DNA from: Paratrimastix pyriformis
Taxonomy: Eukaryota; Preaxostyla; Paratrimastigidae
Length of the DNA: 64,000 bases
Reading direction: 5' to 3'
NCBI GenBank assembly: GCA_027972325.1
Contig: JAPMOS010000004.1
Location: 186,001-250,000 of the forward strand
The translations under genes and the position numbers were made by a program. Within the stretch, counting starts at the first letter, position 1, and each line of letters starts with the position of its first letter. Positions 45,201-56,300 of the stretch are shown here, piece by piece. The notes beneath the pieces were generated by a model. It saw nothing but the letters and a program-made list of their open reading frames with translations. It was not told the DNA's origin and searched no databases.

Positions 45201-47258
45201 TCGGCCTCGCGGCTCGTCCGCTGGGCGGCCTCGAAGAGCTGGACAGCCATCTGGGCGGCGGCCCGGGCGTGCAGCTCGAGGACGGCCCGGCTGGGGTGGT
45301 AGTGCTCCGACACGGTCGTGTCCTCCTCGCCCTGCAGCCCCGCCAGCTGCTCCCCGTGCCGCCGCTGTGGCCCCCCGGGGCCGGAGAGACAAGCAGCCGG
45401 GTCAGGGGGGTGCGGGCGAGGGTGGGGGGGAGGCTGGCGGACCGTGAGCTCCTCGAGGGCCAGCCGGGCCTGCTCGCGGTGGGTCACCAGGTTGCGCTGC
45501 CACTGGTCGGTCAGCTGGGCCAGGTCGTGGTCGTGGGACCGCTGCCGGGGGGGACGAGGGGCCAGGAGCAGCACGTGAGGGCGGGTGCGGGGGCGAGGGG
45601 GAAGTGCCGCGGCAGGGCGGGCGGAGGGGCTGCGGGGAGGGGCGGACCTCCACCTCGCGGAGGGTCGCCTGGTGGGCTCGCTCGGCCTCCCCGAGAAAGA
45701 CCTGCGCCGATCCCCCAGCCGGACCGCAGCAGCGAGGGCGGCGAAAGAGGCGACGTCCGATGGTGAGAGTGGCGCGCCGGAGGGCTGGCGGGCGGGAGGC
45801 AGCCATCCAAGGGCACACACACGGCGCCCAGCGATCGGCGTGGTGGGGTGGGGTGTATGGGATGGGATGGGATGGGGGATGGGAGGGAGGGGGAGGGGAG
45901 AGAGGGAGTGGGGGAGAGGGAGAGACCTCCTCGATCTTGAGCCGCAGGACGGCGACCGCCTGGGTGGCCGCCTCGGCTGCCCGCAGGTCCCGCGAGGCGA
46001 CGGCCCGCTGGCGGCGCTCCTCGAACTCGTTCAGGATGTGCGTCAGGGCCTGCGCCGGTCACGTGAGGGTTGGTGGGCAGGGGGCAGGGTTGGTGGGCAT
46101 GGGGCAGGGTTGGTGGGCAGGGGGCAGGGTTGGTGGGCATGGGGCATGGGGCATGGGGCATGGGGCAGAGGCGCTGCCGGACCTTGGACGAGGTGAGGGG
46201 GTCGAGGGCCTCCGGGGGGAGGAGCTCCTCCAGGCTGATGCCCATCACCTGGGCCGTGGCCGTGGGCGGCCGTGTGCGCGAGGCGCGCCTGGGAGCCGAG
46301 TGAGCGGTGAGAGGGTAGGGTAGGGTAGAGGGATGAGCACCAAAGATGGGGGGGAGGGTGTCCGAGCACAGGGGGTGGGGCCAGCTCACCCCAAGGACCA
46401 GGAAAATGGCATGCTTCGGCGGGGCATGTACAACAGACAGGGGCGACGGGTTGCGCGGGCTGAAGGGAGACGAGCGGGCCGAGGCGGCCTCCCCCCCGGC
46501 CATGTCGCCCTGGCCCTGGAGAACCTGGGTGGCGGCCGCCACGAGGGGCGACTGCTGGCTGGCGGTGGCGATGAGGGCGTTCAGCAGAAAGTTGGGCAGG
46601 TTGCGGCCCAGGGGCGACCCCCCTGCCGCGGCCTGCTGGCCCCCCCGGGGCGAGCGGCCGAGGGGCGAGCGTGGCGACCCGAGCAGCTTGGGCGAGGCCA
46701 TGGGGCCCCGCGGCCGGGGCGCCCCCGAGTCGGGCGGGGGGCCGGGGGGAGGCGATGCCGGGCTGGCTGACCCAGCCGCCTCGGCCACCGCCCTGGAGGT
46801 GATCGGCAGCCGGGGCACGGCCGGGGGCCCGTTCTCGGCCGGCTCGTCGCTGGGCGGGCCGGCGGCCCTCGAAACGGGGTCCGGCCGGGGCACGGAGGAC
46901 GTGGCGGGGGCGGCGGGGACCGCCGCTGGTGTTGGGGGCTGGACAAGAGCCGCGGGGGCAACAGGCGGCGCTGGTGCGGGCGCAGGCGGCTCTGGTGGAG
47001 GGGCTGTGGGGGAGGCAGTGCCATGGGCCGGGGCAGCAGCCGCAGCCGCGCGGGCGGGGCCCGCGGATGGCAGGAGAGGCGAAGGCGAGGGTGACGCAGA
47101 AACGGAAACCGGAGATGAGGCCTGCGCGGGCTGTGCTGATGTGGGTACTCCGGGTGCGGGTGCGGGTGCGGGTGCGGGTGCGGGTGCGGGTGCGGGTGCG
47201 GGTGCGGGTGCGGGTGGGTGCGGGTGTGTGTGGAGCGGGTGCAGGTGCAGGTGCAGGT

Positions 47259-47290
<32 letters not shown>

Positions 47291-48140
47291 GGATGCAGGT
47301 GCGGCTGCGGGTGCAGGCGCGGGTGCAGGTGCAGGTACAGGGACATGCTCGGCCACTGGGACGACGGCTGAAGGAGAAGGAGTCGCCGAGGGAGCCACGG
47401 TCGGAACCTGTTCAGGGGGGGTGGATATCACCGGGGTTGGGATCATCGGCGGAGGTGCTGGTGTGGGGGCCGGAGCCGGAGCCGGAGCGGGCGCTGGGAC
47501 CGGAGTTGGGGCTGAGGCTGGGGTTGGGGTTGGGGCTGGGGTTGGGGCTGGGGCAGGAGCAGGAGCCGGCATCGGGGTCTGTGCCGGTGATGTTGGTGCT
47601 GGCGCTGATCCCGGGGCAGGGGTAGCATCTGTATGAACTACTGTCGAAGGCGGAGGAGAGGACGCGGGGACAGGTTCGTGGGCGGCAGTCGTGACAGGGG
47701 AAGGTGTCTGTTCAGGGGTGGGAGACGCGGAGGGGTGGGCAGGCCGTCCCCCGCCAGCTGCTGGGTCTGTGCCAAGGAGTCAGGAGGGCTGTGAAACGCG
47801 CAATAACAGACCGATTTTTAACTCTGGGTGAGAGACGTGGAAAATGGGGGACTAGCGTTGAGAAGGTGCTGCTGATGCGAATCAGACCTTCATTATCCTT
47901 GTGGAGAATAACAAGCACGCAGCCGGAGGCCATTCCAAGATCAGTAAGTGTCTGATCCATTTCAATTTTCCGACCCAGTCCCCCTTCAGGCGATTGCACA
48001 TAGAGGGACCACGAATCGAGATTGGGGAGGCTCATCTTCTCTGCGATAAATTCAGCCCGGGAAGCAAATGTCACATTCCCCGGAATGGCAGTAACTTTGT
48101 ATGTGAGGCTCGCCCCGAACCGGAGCTTCAAGAGCACCAT
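42265..48140 (-). CDS. Giant protein: ubiquitin-like N terminus, disordered and coiled-coil regions
   Basis: Exon 1 from ATG 48140 encodes an 80-residue ubiquitin/Ras-association-like fold: MVLLKLRFGASLTYKVTAIP, AEFIAEKMSLPNLDSWSLYV, MDQTLTDLGMASGCVLVILH. Then comes a very Pro/Ala-rich stretch (about 47700-46350, with (PA)n coded by hexamer repeats). Short exons follow with coiled coil: EFEERRQRAVASRDLRAAEA, EAERAHQATLREVE, LAQLTDQWQRNLVTHREQAR, ELHARAAAQMAVQLFEAAQR and RESAELQKRLTRDDHEFDLV. A globular motif RYLYQAHEVAYQSLCAPHRK (about 44465-44550), a glutamine run (44299-44353) and a disordered Ser/Pro/His-rich C-terminal part (one His run at about 43580-43612) complete it. Family unknown. 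The last exon and exact stop (42265 or 42284) are uncertain. Confidence 0.5.
44640..44755. repeat. GC-rich short tandem repeats (gcggg)n and (gtgggg)n
   Basis: Four-base gggc/gcgg and then ggtgggg-type units lie between two coding blocks of the giant minus-strand gene, probably in an intron. Confidence 0.85.
46068..46170. repeat. 20-bp minisatellite followed by 7-bp repeats
   Basis: About four copies of ttggtgggcagggggcaggg (every second copy has a t variant), then four copies of catgggg. It is probably intronic, just upstream on the minus strand of the GMSLEELLPPEALDP exon. Confidence 0.9.
47150..47345. repeat. Hexamer arrays (gggtgc)n and (gcaggt)n
   Basis: About 12 copies of ggtgcg, then further ggtgca copies. 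On the minus strand one frame reads Pro-Ala repeats within the Pro/Ala-rich part of the giant protein, so the array is probably coding. Confidence 0.9.
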
Positions 48141-48525
48141 GGCTCAAACGGAACCGATAGAGTCTGGCGAACCTGCGGTCACCCTCTTTTGACAAAGAAA
48201 CACGTACATATGGGGAATGATGGAAGGGGGTATTATTCGGAGGCCACTCGCACAAGAAGGGGAGCCCAAGCAATTCACTCAGCAGAAACAAAACGATGAG
48301 AGGAAATAAAAAAGCAGGAAACGATGGGCTCCACCCGCACGACGTCAATAAACCAGGTTCACACCACAACATCTCATGACACCACAGATAAGCGGACATA
48401 TGTGAACGCCAAAATGGCAGGAAAAGAGAGGGATGATGAGGACATCTCATATAACACCAGACATACATGAACGCCATTTAATGGCAGGAAAAGAGAGGAA
48501 TGAGGAGAAAGAGGAGGATGGGGGG
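48141..48525. other. Intergenic region with imperfect direct duplication
   Basis: 385 bp between the transporter stop and the start of the giant gene. Two copies of a roughly 65-bp sequence (about 48367-48435 and 48441-48510) share gacatctcat/aacatctcat, the acaccaga core, gaacgcca and atggcaggaaaagagagg. The duplication is tandem and about 80 per cent alike by eye. Confidence 0.75.
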
Positions 48526-50974
48526 CTAGCCGCCCTCGCCGCCGCCACCCTCGATGATATCGACAATGGTTGTTCCAGTGCACAGGCACAGAACCACCAG
48601 GGAGAAGCCCATCAGGGCCCAGTCGGCAACCTGGAGGTTCAGCCACGGGGCGAATGAGAACGTGCCCCAGCCGAAGGCAGAGGCCGAGCGAAATGGGGAG
48701 GCAGTGGCCGGGAGGGGAGGGAGCAAGCGGACCTTGCGCCAGAGGGGGAGCGACTTGCGCATGATCTTGTAGTGGAGCAGGGGCGGGAAGAGGAAGGAGA
48801 TGCACGTGCCGGCAGAGGCGCCCACTGCCCAGCACGGACCAGGGAAAAAGAAGATGAAACCAAAAGTCAGCGGGGAAAAAGAAGATGAAACCAAAATTCA
48901 GCGGGCGGGCGGGCGGGCGGGCGGACCGAGGGAGACGAAGGCCGCAAAGTCCGGGATGAGGGCGGCCAGGAGGGCAGTCACCACGACAAGGCAGGCCCGC
49001 ATCACGCAGGACTTCACCTTGAACTTCCACCCGGCGGGTCGCTTCATCCTGGACGACCGGCGGCGCCACCATCAACCCCCAGAAGGTCAGCCAGGGTCAG
49101 AGGAGCACACGATATGATCAACGGGGGTGATCGCGGGTTGGCTGAACGCGTTGTTTTGGGAGCCGCAGACCAGCGCATCCGATCGAAGGCCTCGAAGACG
49201 GGGAAGATCATCAGCTGGTAGGTGACGAAGAGGCAGATCATGAAGATGATCACCACGATCACCTGCGCGCGCCAGCCCCCCACAACGACGTGAAGCAGAG
49301 AGGCCGGAACACCGATGAGGTGGGTCTGCGGGCTGGAGCGTAAAGGCGGGACAGCCAAGGTTGCGGAGGGGAGACCTTGAGGGGGCCATCGGGGAAGTTG
49401 CGGGAGATAATGCGGTTGGTCTGGCTGCCGAAGAGCACGTACAGCAGGCCCCCGAAGAGCATGTAGATGGCGCACACGGTAGCCAGCACGCTCGCCAGCA
49501 ACGACTAAGGGAACGAAGACGTCGAGACGTATGTCAGCCGGGGTGCGGTGGAGTGGGGTCGGGGGCAGAGAGGCGGGGGCATGGGTGGCAGGGGTGGAGA
49601 CCTTGTACTTCATGGGGGTCTTCATGGTGGCCTCGATGGGTATCACCAGCCCGGTGCCCTCGAACGCGTAGATGGTGATCCCTGGGGATCAAGAGGGCCG
49701 TGGCGTGAGCATACGGGCGCGGGGGGCGCGAGGGCTGGCAGACCGAAGAAAAGCGGGAACTGGGCCCAGTTGAAGAGGCTGATGTCGTGCCAGTCGATGG
49801 GGGTCTCCTTCGTCACAATGGACGAGCTGACCGACCCGAGGGGGGGGGGGGGGGGGAGGGAGGGGAGGGGAGGGGAGGGGCAGGTGGACGTGAGGTCCGA
49901 GCCCGAAATCGAAAGCGTTCGAGGTGTTGGCGCGACGTGCGGACAGTACAGAGTGCAGGCAGTGCAATGTGGGCAGTGCAGTGCAGTGCAGTGCAGTGCA
50001 GTGCAGGCAGACATCAGGAAGATCGTCAGCCCACCGAAGATGAGCAAGTTGGCCACGAGCGAGAAGGGCGCCAGGAATTTGAGCGAACTGCACGTCACCG
50101 GGTGTCGGGGCGTTGAGATGGGTCAGCAGAGGGCGCGGCAGGGCGCGCGGCAGGGTGCGGACCGGTTCATGGCCACGACGATGAAGGCCGTGAGGAAGAT
50201 GGCGATCCAGATGCGGCCGTCGATGGACGGGACGAACATGTTCATGTTGGACGAGATGAAGATCTGGTAGGTGCAGCAGCACCCGATCTGGTAGCTGAGC
50301 AGGGCCGTGTTGACGATGATCCCGCCAACCCGCCCGAATGCGGCCCGGCCCACACTGATCGGACCCAGCCGGCACAAGTAGGATGGTTAGGTCCGGGAAA
50401 CAAGTGTGCGACAGACCCGCCGTAGGTGCAGACGCCCCGGTCGGCACAAAAGCGCTTGGCGTCGACCAGAATGAACATCGTGTAGGCGCAGATGCAGCAA
50501 ATTAAGGGGAAGACGGCGAGGGCCGCAACAAGACCACCTAGTGGAGTGATGTGGTAAGAGTAAGTGGAAATGAGGCTTGGTGTTACCAAGTCGTCGGGAG
50601 GCCCTTCCTTGCATGCTCCAGTCCAGACCAAGTTTAAAGGCAAATGGAAGGCCCAGGACTCCACTGCCAATAAAAGACTTCATCATATTTCCCCATGCGC
50701 GAAAGTTGCTCGATTTTGGAGTGGCAGCAATCGCAGCGGCAGCCGACCCAATAATTGGGGGATTGATGAGCGCAGTTGCTTCTTCTGCGGCACTCTCGGG
50801 TGACGGATTATTCAGAAGCGGAGAGTCGTCGCCATAGATCTTGCCGCTCACGTCGCCATAGGAGGCGGGGCTCATCGGTGCATCGTCCGCGGGTGGAACG
50901 GAAGCAATTGCGATTTTCATTTCTGGTGATACTATTGTGATCACTTCATCACTGGGAACAGTTCCATAAGACAT
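48526..50974 (-). CDS. Amino-acid/auxin permease family (AAAP, SLC36/AVT-like) transporter
   Basis: Multi-pass membrane transporter for amino acids, usually proton-coupled and on the vacuole/lysosome or plasma membrane. From ATG 50974 a hydrophilic N-terminal tail of about 100 residues leads to the family's first helix: MMKSFIGSGVLGLPFAFKLG. It joins in phase to GLVAALAVFPLICCICAYTM, then to VGRAAFGRVGGIIVNTALLS, YQIGCCCTYQIFISSNMN, LAPFSLVANLLIFGGLTIFL, FPLFFGITIYAFEGTGLVIP (EGTG substrate-site motif), ATVCAIYMLFGGLLYVLFGS, IFMICLFVTYQLMIFPVFEA, VMRACLVVVTALLAALIPDF, VGASAGTCISFLFPPLLHYK and a final helix ALMGFSLVVLCLCTG. It ends IVDIIEGGGGEGG. About eleven helices are expected and seen. An intron at about 48840-48930 holds a 30-bp direct repeat and (gggc)n. 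Confidence 0.9.
49976..50006. repeat. 5-bp repeat (gtgca)n in a transporter intron
   Basis: About six perfect copies, within the intron between the LTIFLMSA and IVTKETPIDWHD exons. A G run and (ggggа-type) purine repeats (49838-49880) occur in the same intron. Confidence 0.85.
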
Positions 50975-50991
50975 CGTGACCTAGTGACCTG

Positions 50992-51422
50992 GTGACCTGG
51001 TGTGACGAAACGACGGCGCAGCAGTTGGCTGCTCCTTGCGTTGGAATGACTCCCTTGTCAACCCGTTGTCATGTGTTGTCGCCCCCCGCCCCTCCAGACA
51101 GCCACTTTGGGGTCGATTTTGACTTCTTGCGCAAGACCCAGGAGAGATACAGCAGCGTTCTGACATGCATGTGTCATCATTCTTCTATCACCGGTTCCGT
51201 GCTATTTTGGCGCCAGCAATGCACACGGGCCTCAACCGCCGCATTGTTGACAGTGGTGGCTCCATCGGCCTTCCGGGGCGGCGCGGCTCCCCTCGACACG
51301 ACACCCGGCGCCGCTTCAAACTCCGGTGTCCATTGTGGTGGTGTGGCTCATCGAACCCTTCCTTTCCAAAGTCAAGCCGCAGTCATTGATGGATGAAGCC
51401 GGACTGGACGGGCTTAAGAACT
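50992..51422 (+). CDS. Possible small gene, unknown
   Basis: Weakly supported. The first frame includes FGVDFDFLRKTQERYSSVLT (from about 51109). The third frame, after 51330, reads VVWLIEPFLSKVKPQSLMDE and ends GLDGLKN with TGA at about 51420. Both stretches look protein-like and could be joined by introns between 51160 and 51320, but I could not find one consistent model or a certain start. An ATG at 51044 is possible. It lies between the transporter start and the EF-hand gene end. A GA-rich tract (51424-51480) follows. Confidence 0.3.
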
Positions 51423-51581
51423 GACGGGGAGGGGGGAGGGAGGGAGGGAGGGAGGGAGGGAGGGAGGAGGGAGGGGGGGTGCTTCTACGGACTCCAGAGA
51501 AAGTGGGCGAGAAGCCGGATAAATAACATTGAAAGAATGTGAGAAGAGAGGATGGGGTGAGAAGAGAGAGGAAGAAGACGC

Positions 51582-52232
51582 TCAAAAAAGCTTTCTAAAC
51601 TCCTGAAAATCGACATACCCCGAGCCATCTGTATCAAGCTCATGGACGAGTCGATCTAGATCTACTGGAAGACTGTTGGGGATGGGGGGACGCAATTGTT
51701 GGAATAATGTTGAAGGCCACAGACCCGAACTCCGTAATAGTTTTTGCGAGTCGACTCGTAGCAATTTGACCGGTTTTGTCTGGGTTTCCCCCCTAAAAGC
51801 AAAGGTGAGCTGGAACCTACCCGCAAAAGCAAAGGCAACCATGGCCACAAATGCCAGTCTGGTGGCATCGTCGTTATCATGCCTCGAAAGAATGGTCTCT
51901 TTTTGCTTTTCAAGAAGAGAGAGGAACGAATTCAGAGTGAAGACCCCTTGTCCGTGCGGATCCACAAAAGCGAGAAGATCAACAAACTCCTCTAGACAAA
52001 GATCAAATGATCAATCGACACAAAATTAGTGACAGACCTTCCGACGGAAGGTTTTGAAGTTGCTGCAATGCTTCCCTCATCTCCCACATGTCAATGGTTT
52101 TCCTCTCTCCGGCGACCTTTTTAAAAGCCGCCTTCGCATTTTCTTTTTCAGGAAGCTGTGAAGCATGTGAAAAAAAACCTCCATCGGCTGCTGAGCGTCA
52201 CAGACCGAGAGAATCTCTTGCCGACCACTCAT
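51582..52232 (-). CDS. EF-hand (calmodulin/centrin-like) protein
   Basis: Calcium-binding protein of 151 residues. Five exons in transcript order: 52232-52206, 52155-52038, 51991-51840, 51792-51725, 51672-51582; all joins are in phase. The first half, KTIDMWEMREALQQLQNLPS and FVDPHGQGVFTLNSFLSLLE, has degenerate EF loops. The second half has the motif FVAMGGNPDKTGQIATSRLA and a canonical loop DTDGSGYVDFQEF. The segment ALGGNPDKTG-like plus a final DxDGSG loop is typical of flagellar/axonemal EF-hand proteins, so an axonemal or regulatory role is likely but inferred. Only the fourth loop is fully canonical, so it may bind one or two calcium ions. Introns are 50, 46, 47 and 52 bp. Confidence 0.88.
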
Positions 52233-52291
52233 AGTGATAGCGAAAATCCCTCGTGTCGCTCCAGGCTCTCCGCAAATTTAAACGTTTTGCG
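52233..52291. promoter_or_regulatory. 59-bp divergent region (EF-hand / TMEM17-like)
   Basis: The shortest start-to-start gap in the window. If the TMEM17-like gene begins further 5' through an extra exon, the gap would be smaller still. I recognise no RFX-type X-box in it. Confidence 0.5.
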
Positions 52292-52908
52292 ATGCAACGA
52301 AAATGGCCGCTTTTCCAGCCACGTGAGCCCCAACAACCACGAGCTACTTCAATCTTTTTTCAGATACTATTGTTTTGTAATGTCACACTCTCTGTATTCT
52401 TCTTCTGTATTGTTGGATCTTCTCTCCGGTGGAAGGTCGCCCTCCCCCCGTTCGCCAATCTTCCAACCTTTGGCCCGTTAGTATTGGTTTTTGCCCTCTA
52501 CTACTTTCACGATTCTTTGGCAAATTTTTTATTGTGTCGGCCTTGGTCTCTGGATTATCGCCGAGCCGCCCCGGCTTTATCTCGGCTACGAAGGGAACCT
52601 TCGCGAAGATGTCTGGTCCCTCTCCGCTCACCCCTGGTGGAAGATATTCTGACTCTGCCCTCCCATAGTCCCGGCACTTAGTTGCCTTTCTGGTGCTGAC
52701 CTTCCTCCCCCAGCTGCCCGTCACCATCGGGATGTTCGTCCAGCCGCAGATGTACTCGGCCGAGCGGGTGATGGCCGGCTCGATGATCAGCTTCCTCTTC
52801 GTGGAGTTTGTGACGGCCATCGTCGTCGCCCGCCGGGTCGTCGCGGCCAACACCCAGCGGTGGCGCATCAAGATGGCCTACGGGCGCTCCTCCCGCACGG
52901 CCACCTGA
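52292..52908 (+). CDS. TMEM17/TMEM216-like transition-zone membrane protein
   Basis: Four-helix membrane protein of the ciliary transition zone (MKS/B9 complex relatives). Exons 52292-52435, 52482-52610 and 52669-52908 join in phase to about 170 residues. Helix 1 is FQILLFCNVTLSVFFFCIVG. Helix 2 is ILWQIFYCVGLGLWIIAEPP, running into the family hallmark RLYLGYEGNLRED. Helix 3 is LVAFLVLTFLPQLPVTIGMF. Helix 4 is MAGSMISFLFVEFVTAIVVA. The block EPPRLYLGYEGNL ... LVAFLVLTFLPQLP is what identifies the family, in which E-P-x-R-L-Y-L-G-Y-x-G-N-L and LPQLP-like segments recur. The start at 52292 is chosen as the only ATG in the open frame; a 5' extension cannot be excluded. Confidence 0.85.
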
Positions 52909-53384
52909 AGGGCGGGCCCGTGGCCCGTGCCCCTCCTTCCCTTGGACTGCGGACTCTTCGGTGGGCGGCTTCGGCCTGTGGGGTTCCGCCAGTCGCCGGC
53001 CCGTGGGGCTGCCATCGGCCCCCAGGTGATGCTGACTGAGGGCGTGCCCCCCGGTTCCACCCCGCCCGCCCTTCTTGTGGGCCCCCAGTCCCTGCCGCAA
53101 TCCCGATAATCAGCCCTGCTTTGTCCGCTTCGAATGGGCGACTCCCCTGACAGCCCCTCTTGCCGCCGCGTCTGCGCTTGACGACACCCCAGTCCCACCG
53201 TCAGACTCGTCCCAGTCCCACCGTCAGAGCCGTCCCAGTCCCGCCCCCAGACCTGGGGTCGCGTTCCATCCCCCCGGCCCCTCCTCCTCCAGGAAGAGAA
53301 AGTGCATCGACTATACAGACTACGAGAGGGCTGGGCGATGGAAATGGTGGGGCGGAGCCCCCGGCAACGAGCCGGGGGGGCCGT
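52909..53384. other. Convergent intergenic region
   Basis: 476 bp between two gene ends. It includes about 2.5 copies of a 26-bp tandem unit containing gtcccagtcccaccgtcag (53185-53250). No gene is recognised; one 60-codon open frame here has no support. Confidence 0.5.
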
Positions 53385-56300
53385 TCAGGCCTCGTCGTCC
53401 TCCGAGTCCCACTGGGCCAGCTCGATCTTGCGGCCCACCTCGTGGATCCGGTCCTCCCGCAGCCAAAACGAGGCCGGCCGCCCGCCGGGTCGGTCCGCCC
53501 GCCCATCCTCCTCCTCGCGGACCTCGCCGGCGCCGGACTGGGGTTCTTTCCGCGGGAGTGGCGGCCGCTCGCGGGGGAACGGGGGCGACTCGCGCTGGTA
53601 GCTGTGCCGCAGGGGCATCAGCTTGGGCCGGGGCGGCGACCGGAGGGGCGCGGTGGTGGTGGTGGTGGTGGTGACGCTGGCGGCCACCGCGGATGGGGGC
53701 CGCCGAGGCGGGGGCGAGGGCGACAGCGCCAGGGTGAGGTCGGCGCCCCGGCTCGGGGAAGCCGCTCCGGCCGCGGCCGCCAGGTCGGGCAAGGGGAACG
53801 CTGGGGCTACACAAGACGATGAACATGTGAAGGAGGGGCGGGGGGTGAGGCAGACCATCGCCGGCCGGCGCGTACATGTGGTGGTGCAGGTGCACCTGCG
53901 GGGACCGGGGCCCCTCGGCCGGCAGGTCCGAGGTGGCCGTGGCGGTGCTGACGGCAACCACCGCAGGGGGGCGCCCCGGGGCCCAGGGCCGGGCCGTGGT
54001 GACTGCCAGGGGGCGTGGCCGTGCCCTGGGCCACGAAGCTGATGACGCGCCCATCGCGGGCGTCGACCCGGGCCACCCCGGGAAGGGTGGTCGTGACGGT
54101 GGTGCTGACCTCACCCCGGGAGGGCGGCCTGGGCGGCATGGCGGAGGCGGAGGCGGGCGGGGGCCCGGCGGGACCGCGGGACTGGGGTGACGCGGGTCCG
54201 CTGGCGGTATTGGTGGGGAAGGGGAAACTCGATGGCGGGGGCGGGGGCGGAGGGGGCAGCGGGGGCACGGGCACGGGCGGGAGCCAGGCGGCCCCACCCG
54301 GGGGAGGCGGTGGGCTCCCGGGGGGCAGCGGACTGATGCGGAGGGTGGCCATCGATGTGCTCTGGGACTGCACTCGGAGGGGCGGCGGTGCCTCCCCTGC
54401 TGCCGCCCCGGCGGCTGGCGAGTGGTGGTGGTGGTGGTGGTGGTGGCCCCCCCGGTGGTGGCTGTGATGCCCATGGCGGTGGCGGTGGCGGGGCAGGGCA
54501 GCGCCGCTGCTGCTGCTGGCCGAGGTGGAGGCGCTCCGGCCGGAGCTGCTGCCGACGGGGCTGCGGGGGGGCGTCTCGCCCTCCTCGGAGGAGGAGCCGC
54601 TGGCGACGGCATCCCGGGCGAGGCCCCCCGCGGCGGCGGCGGCCTCCTGGGCGCGAGCGCGCTGCTGCTGGTGGACGTCGAGCATGTGCTGCTGCAGCTG
54701 GGCGAGCAGCGACTCGGCCGCGGCGCTGGCGCTGGCGAAGGTCGAAGCGGCCGCCGTCGAGGCGAGCGAGGCCGCCAGGGCCCCGGGCGGCGGCGAACCG
54801 CCGTGCATCATCGCACCCTGGCCGACCGACCGAAGCATGGGGAGACGATGACAACGATGAGGGTTGAGCCACCACGTAGATGCCCTTCGACCATTTGGGA
54901 GGTGCGAGGGAGAGGGAGGGGAGGGGAGGGGAGGGGAGGGGAGTGAGCTGCGGGGTGGGATGCCGACCTGGCGGACTTGATCTCGATCTCGATGCCCGGG
55001 ACTTGCGCCCCGGCCGGAGAGGGGCGTGTTCCACACGCGGTGGGTCCGCTCGCTGATCTGCTGCGCCCGGGGGGACAGCGGCGGGGGCGGCGGGGAGGCC
55101 GAACCGGCGGGCTCACCACCACCGACGCCCAGGCCCTCCCCCTCCTCCTCCCTCTCAGGGCCCTGGGGCTGGGGGGCCGGGGCGGCCGGCGCCTGCTGGG
55201 GGGCGGTGGCGGTGGGGGCGAGGCGGTGGCCGAGGGCCGAGCAGATGGCGTCGAGCTGGCCCAGGTTGGTCCGCAGCTGGGAGCGCAGGTCGGGCCGCAT
55301 GGCCAGGTCGCGCAGCTCCCGCTCCAGGTTGGTGGCCGCCAGGGGCGTGTACGCCTCCCGTGGATGCCGCCCACCCGCAGCCGCAGGGACCGGCGATCGG
55401 GGCGGCGAGGCTGGGGGGCGCGGGGGCGGCGGGGGCGGCGGGGGCGGCGGAGCCAGCGTAGCGAGCGCTGGGGGGGATGGGGCAGGAGGAGGTGGAGCGG
55501 GGGCGACGGGGGCAGGTGCCGGGGCCGCCGGTGCGGGAGGCGCCATCGGGGGTGGCGGGGGCGGGGGTGCGACGAAGAGGCCATCGCCCGTGGGAGGCTC
55601 TGTCGGTCCTGCAAGGCGGGTTGCAGTGGCGGGCGGGGGGGGGGTGAGTTGGGGCGGTGCGCGGGCGGTGTGGGGCGGACCGGTCGCTGCTGGCGGGGGC
55701 GCTTGCGGTTGTGACGACGGGGGCGCGGGCAGGGCTGCCGAGATCGGGCCCGCGGCGGGCGGGATCGGCACGCCGCCACCCCCAGGGGTGGGGTGCGAAC
55801 GGGTGGCGACGGCCCCCGTGGTCGGGTCGACGTACAGCTGGATGAGGGCGGGGGGAACAGGGGGAGCGGATGGCACGTGAGATCCCGATGGAAGAAGTTC
55901 GCAGGGTGTGACGGGGTGGTGGTGACAGGGGTGGTGGTGACAGGGGTGATGATGATGGTGGGGGCGGGAAGGGGCGGACCTCGACGTTGGCGGCCCCCTG
56001 GATGAAGAGCGACATGCCCCGGCCGGACCCCTCCATGGGGCGCCCCTGGGCCGGCTGCTGGCCTGGGGCGGGGGCGGGCCGGTCGCCCCCTCGGGGACCC
56101 TGACCGGCGCCGTCCGCTCGGCCCTCGGCGGGGCTGGGACCGCCATCCCCCTCGGCCTCGGGATAGGGCGCGTCTTCCGCTTCCGGGGGCCGGGGCGGTG
56201 AAGGCGTACGGCGCCTGCCGCGGCTGGAGGGTCGCCGCTGCGGCTGCGGCTGGGGGGCGGCGGGGCGGGTGGGAGGCGGCAGCCCGGCGGGGAGGACGGT

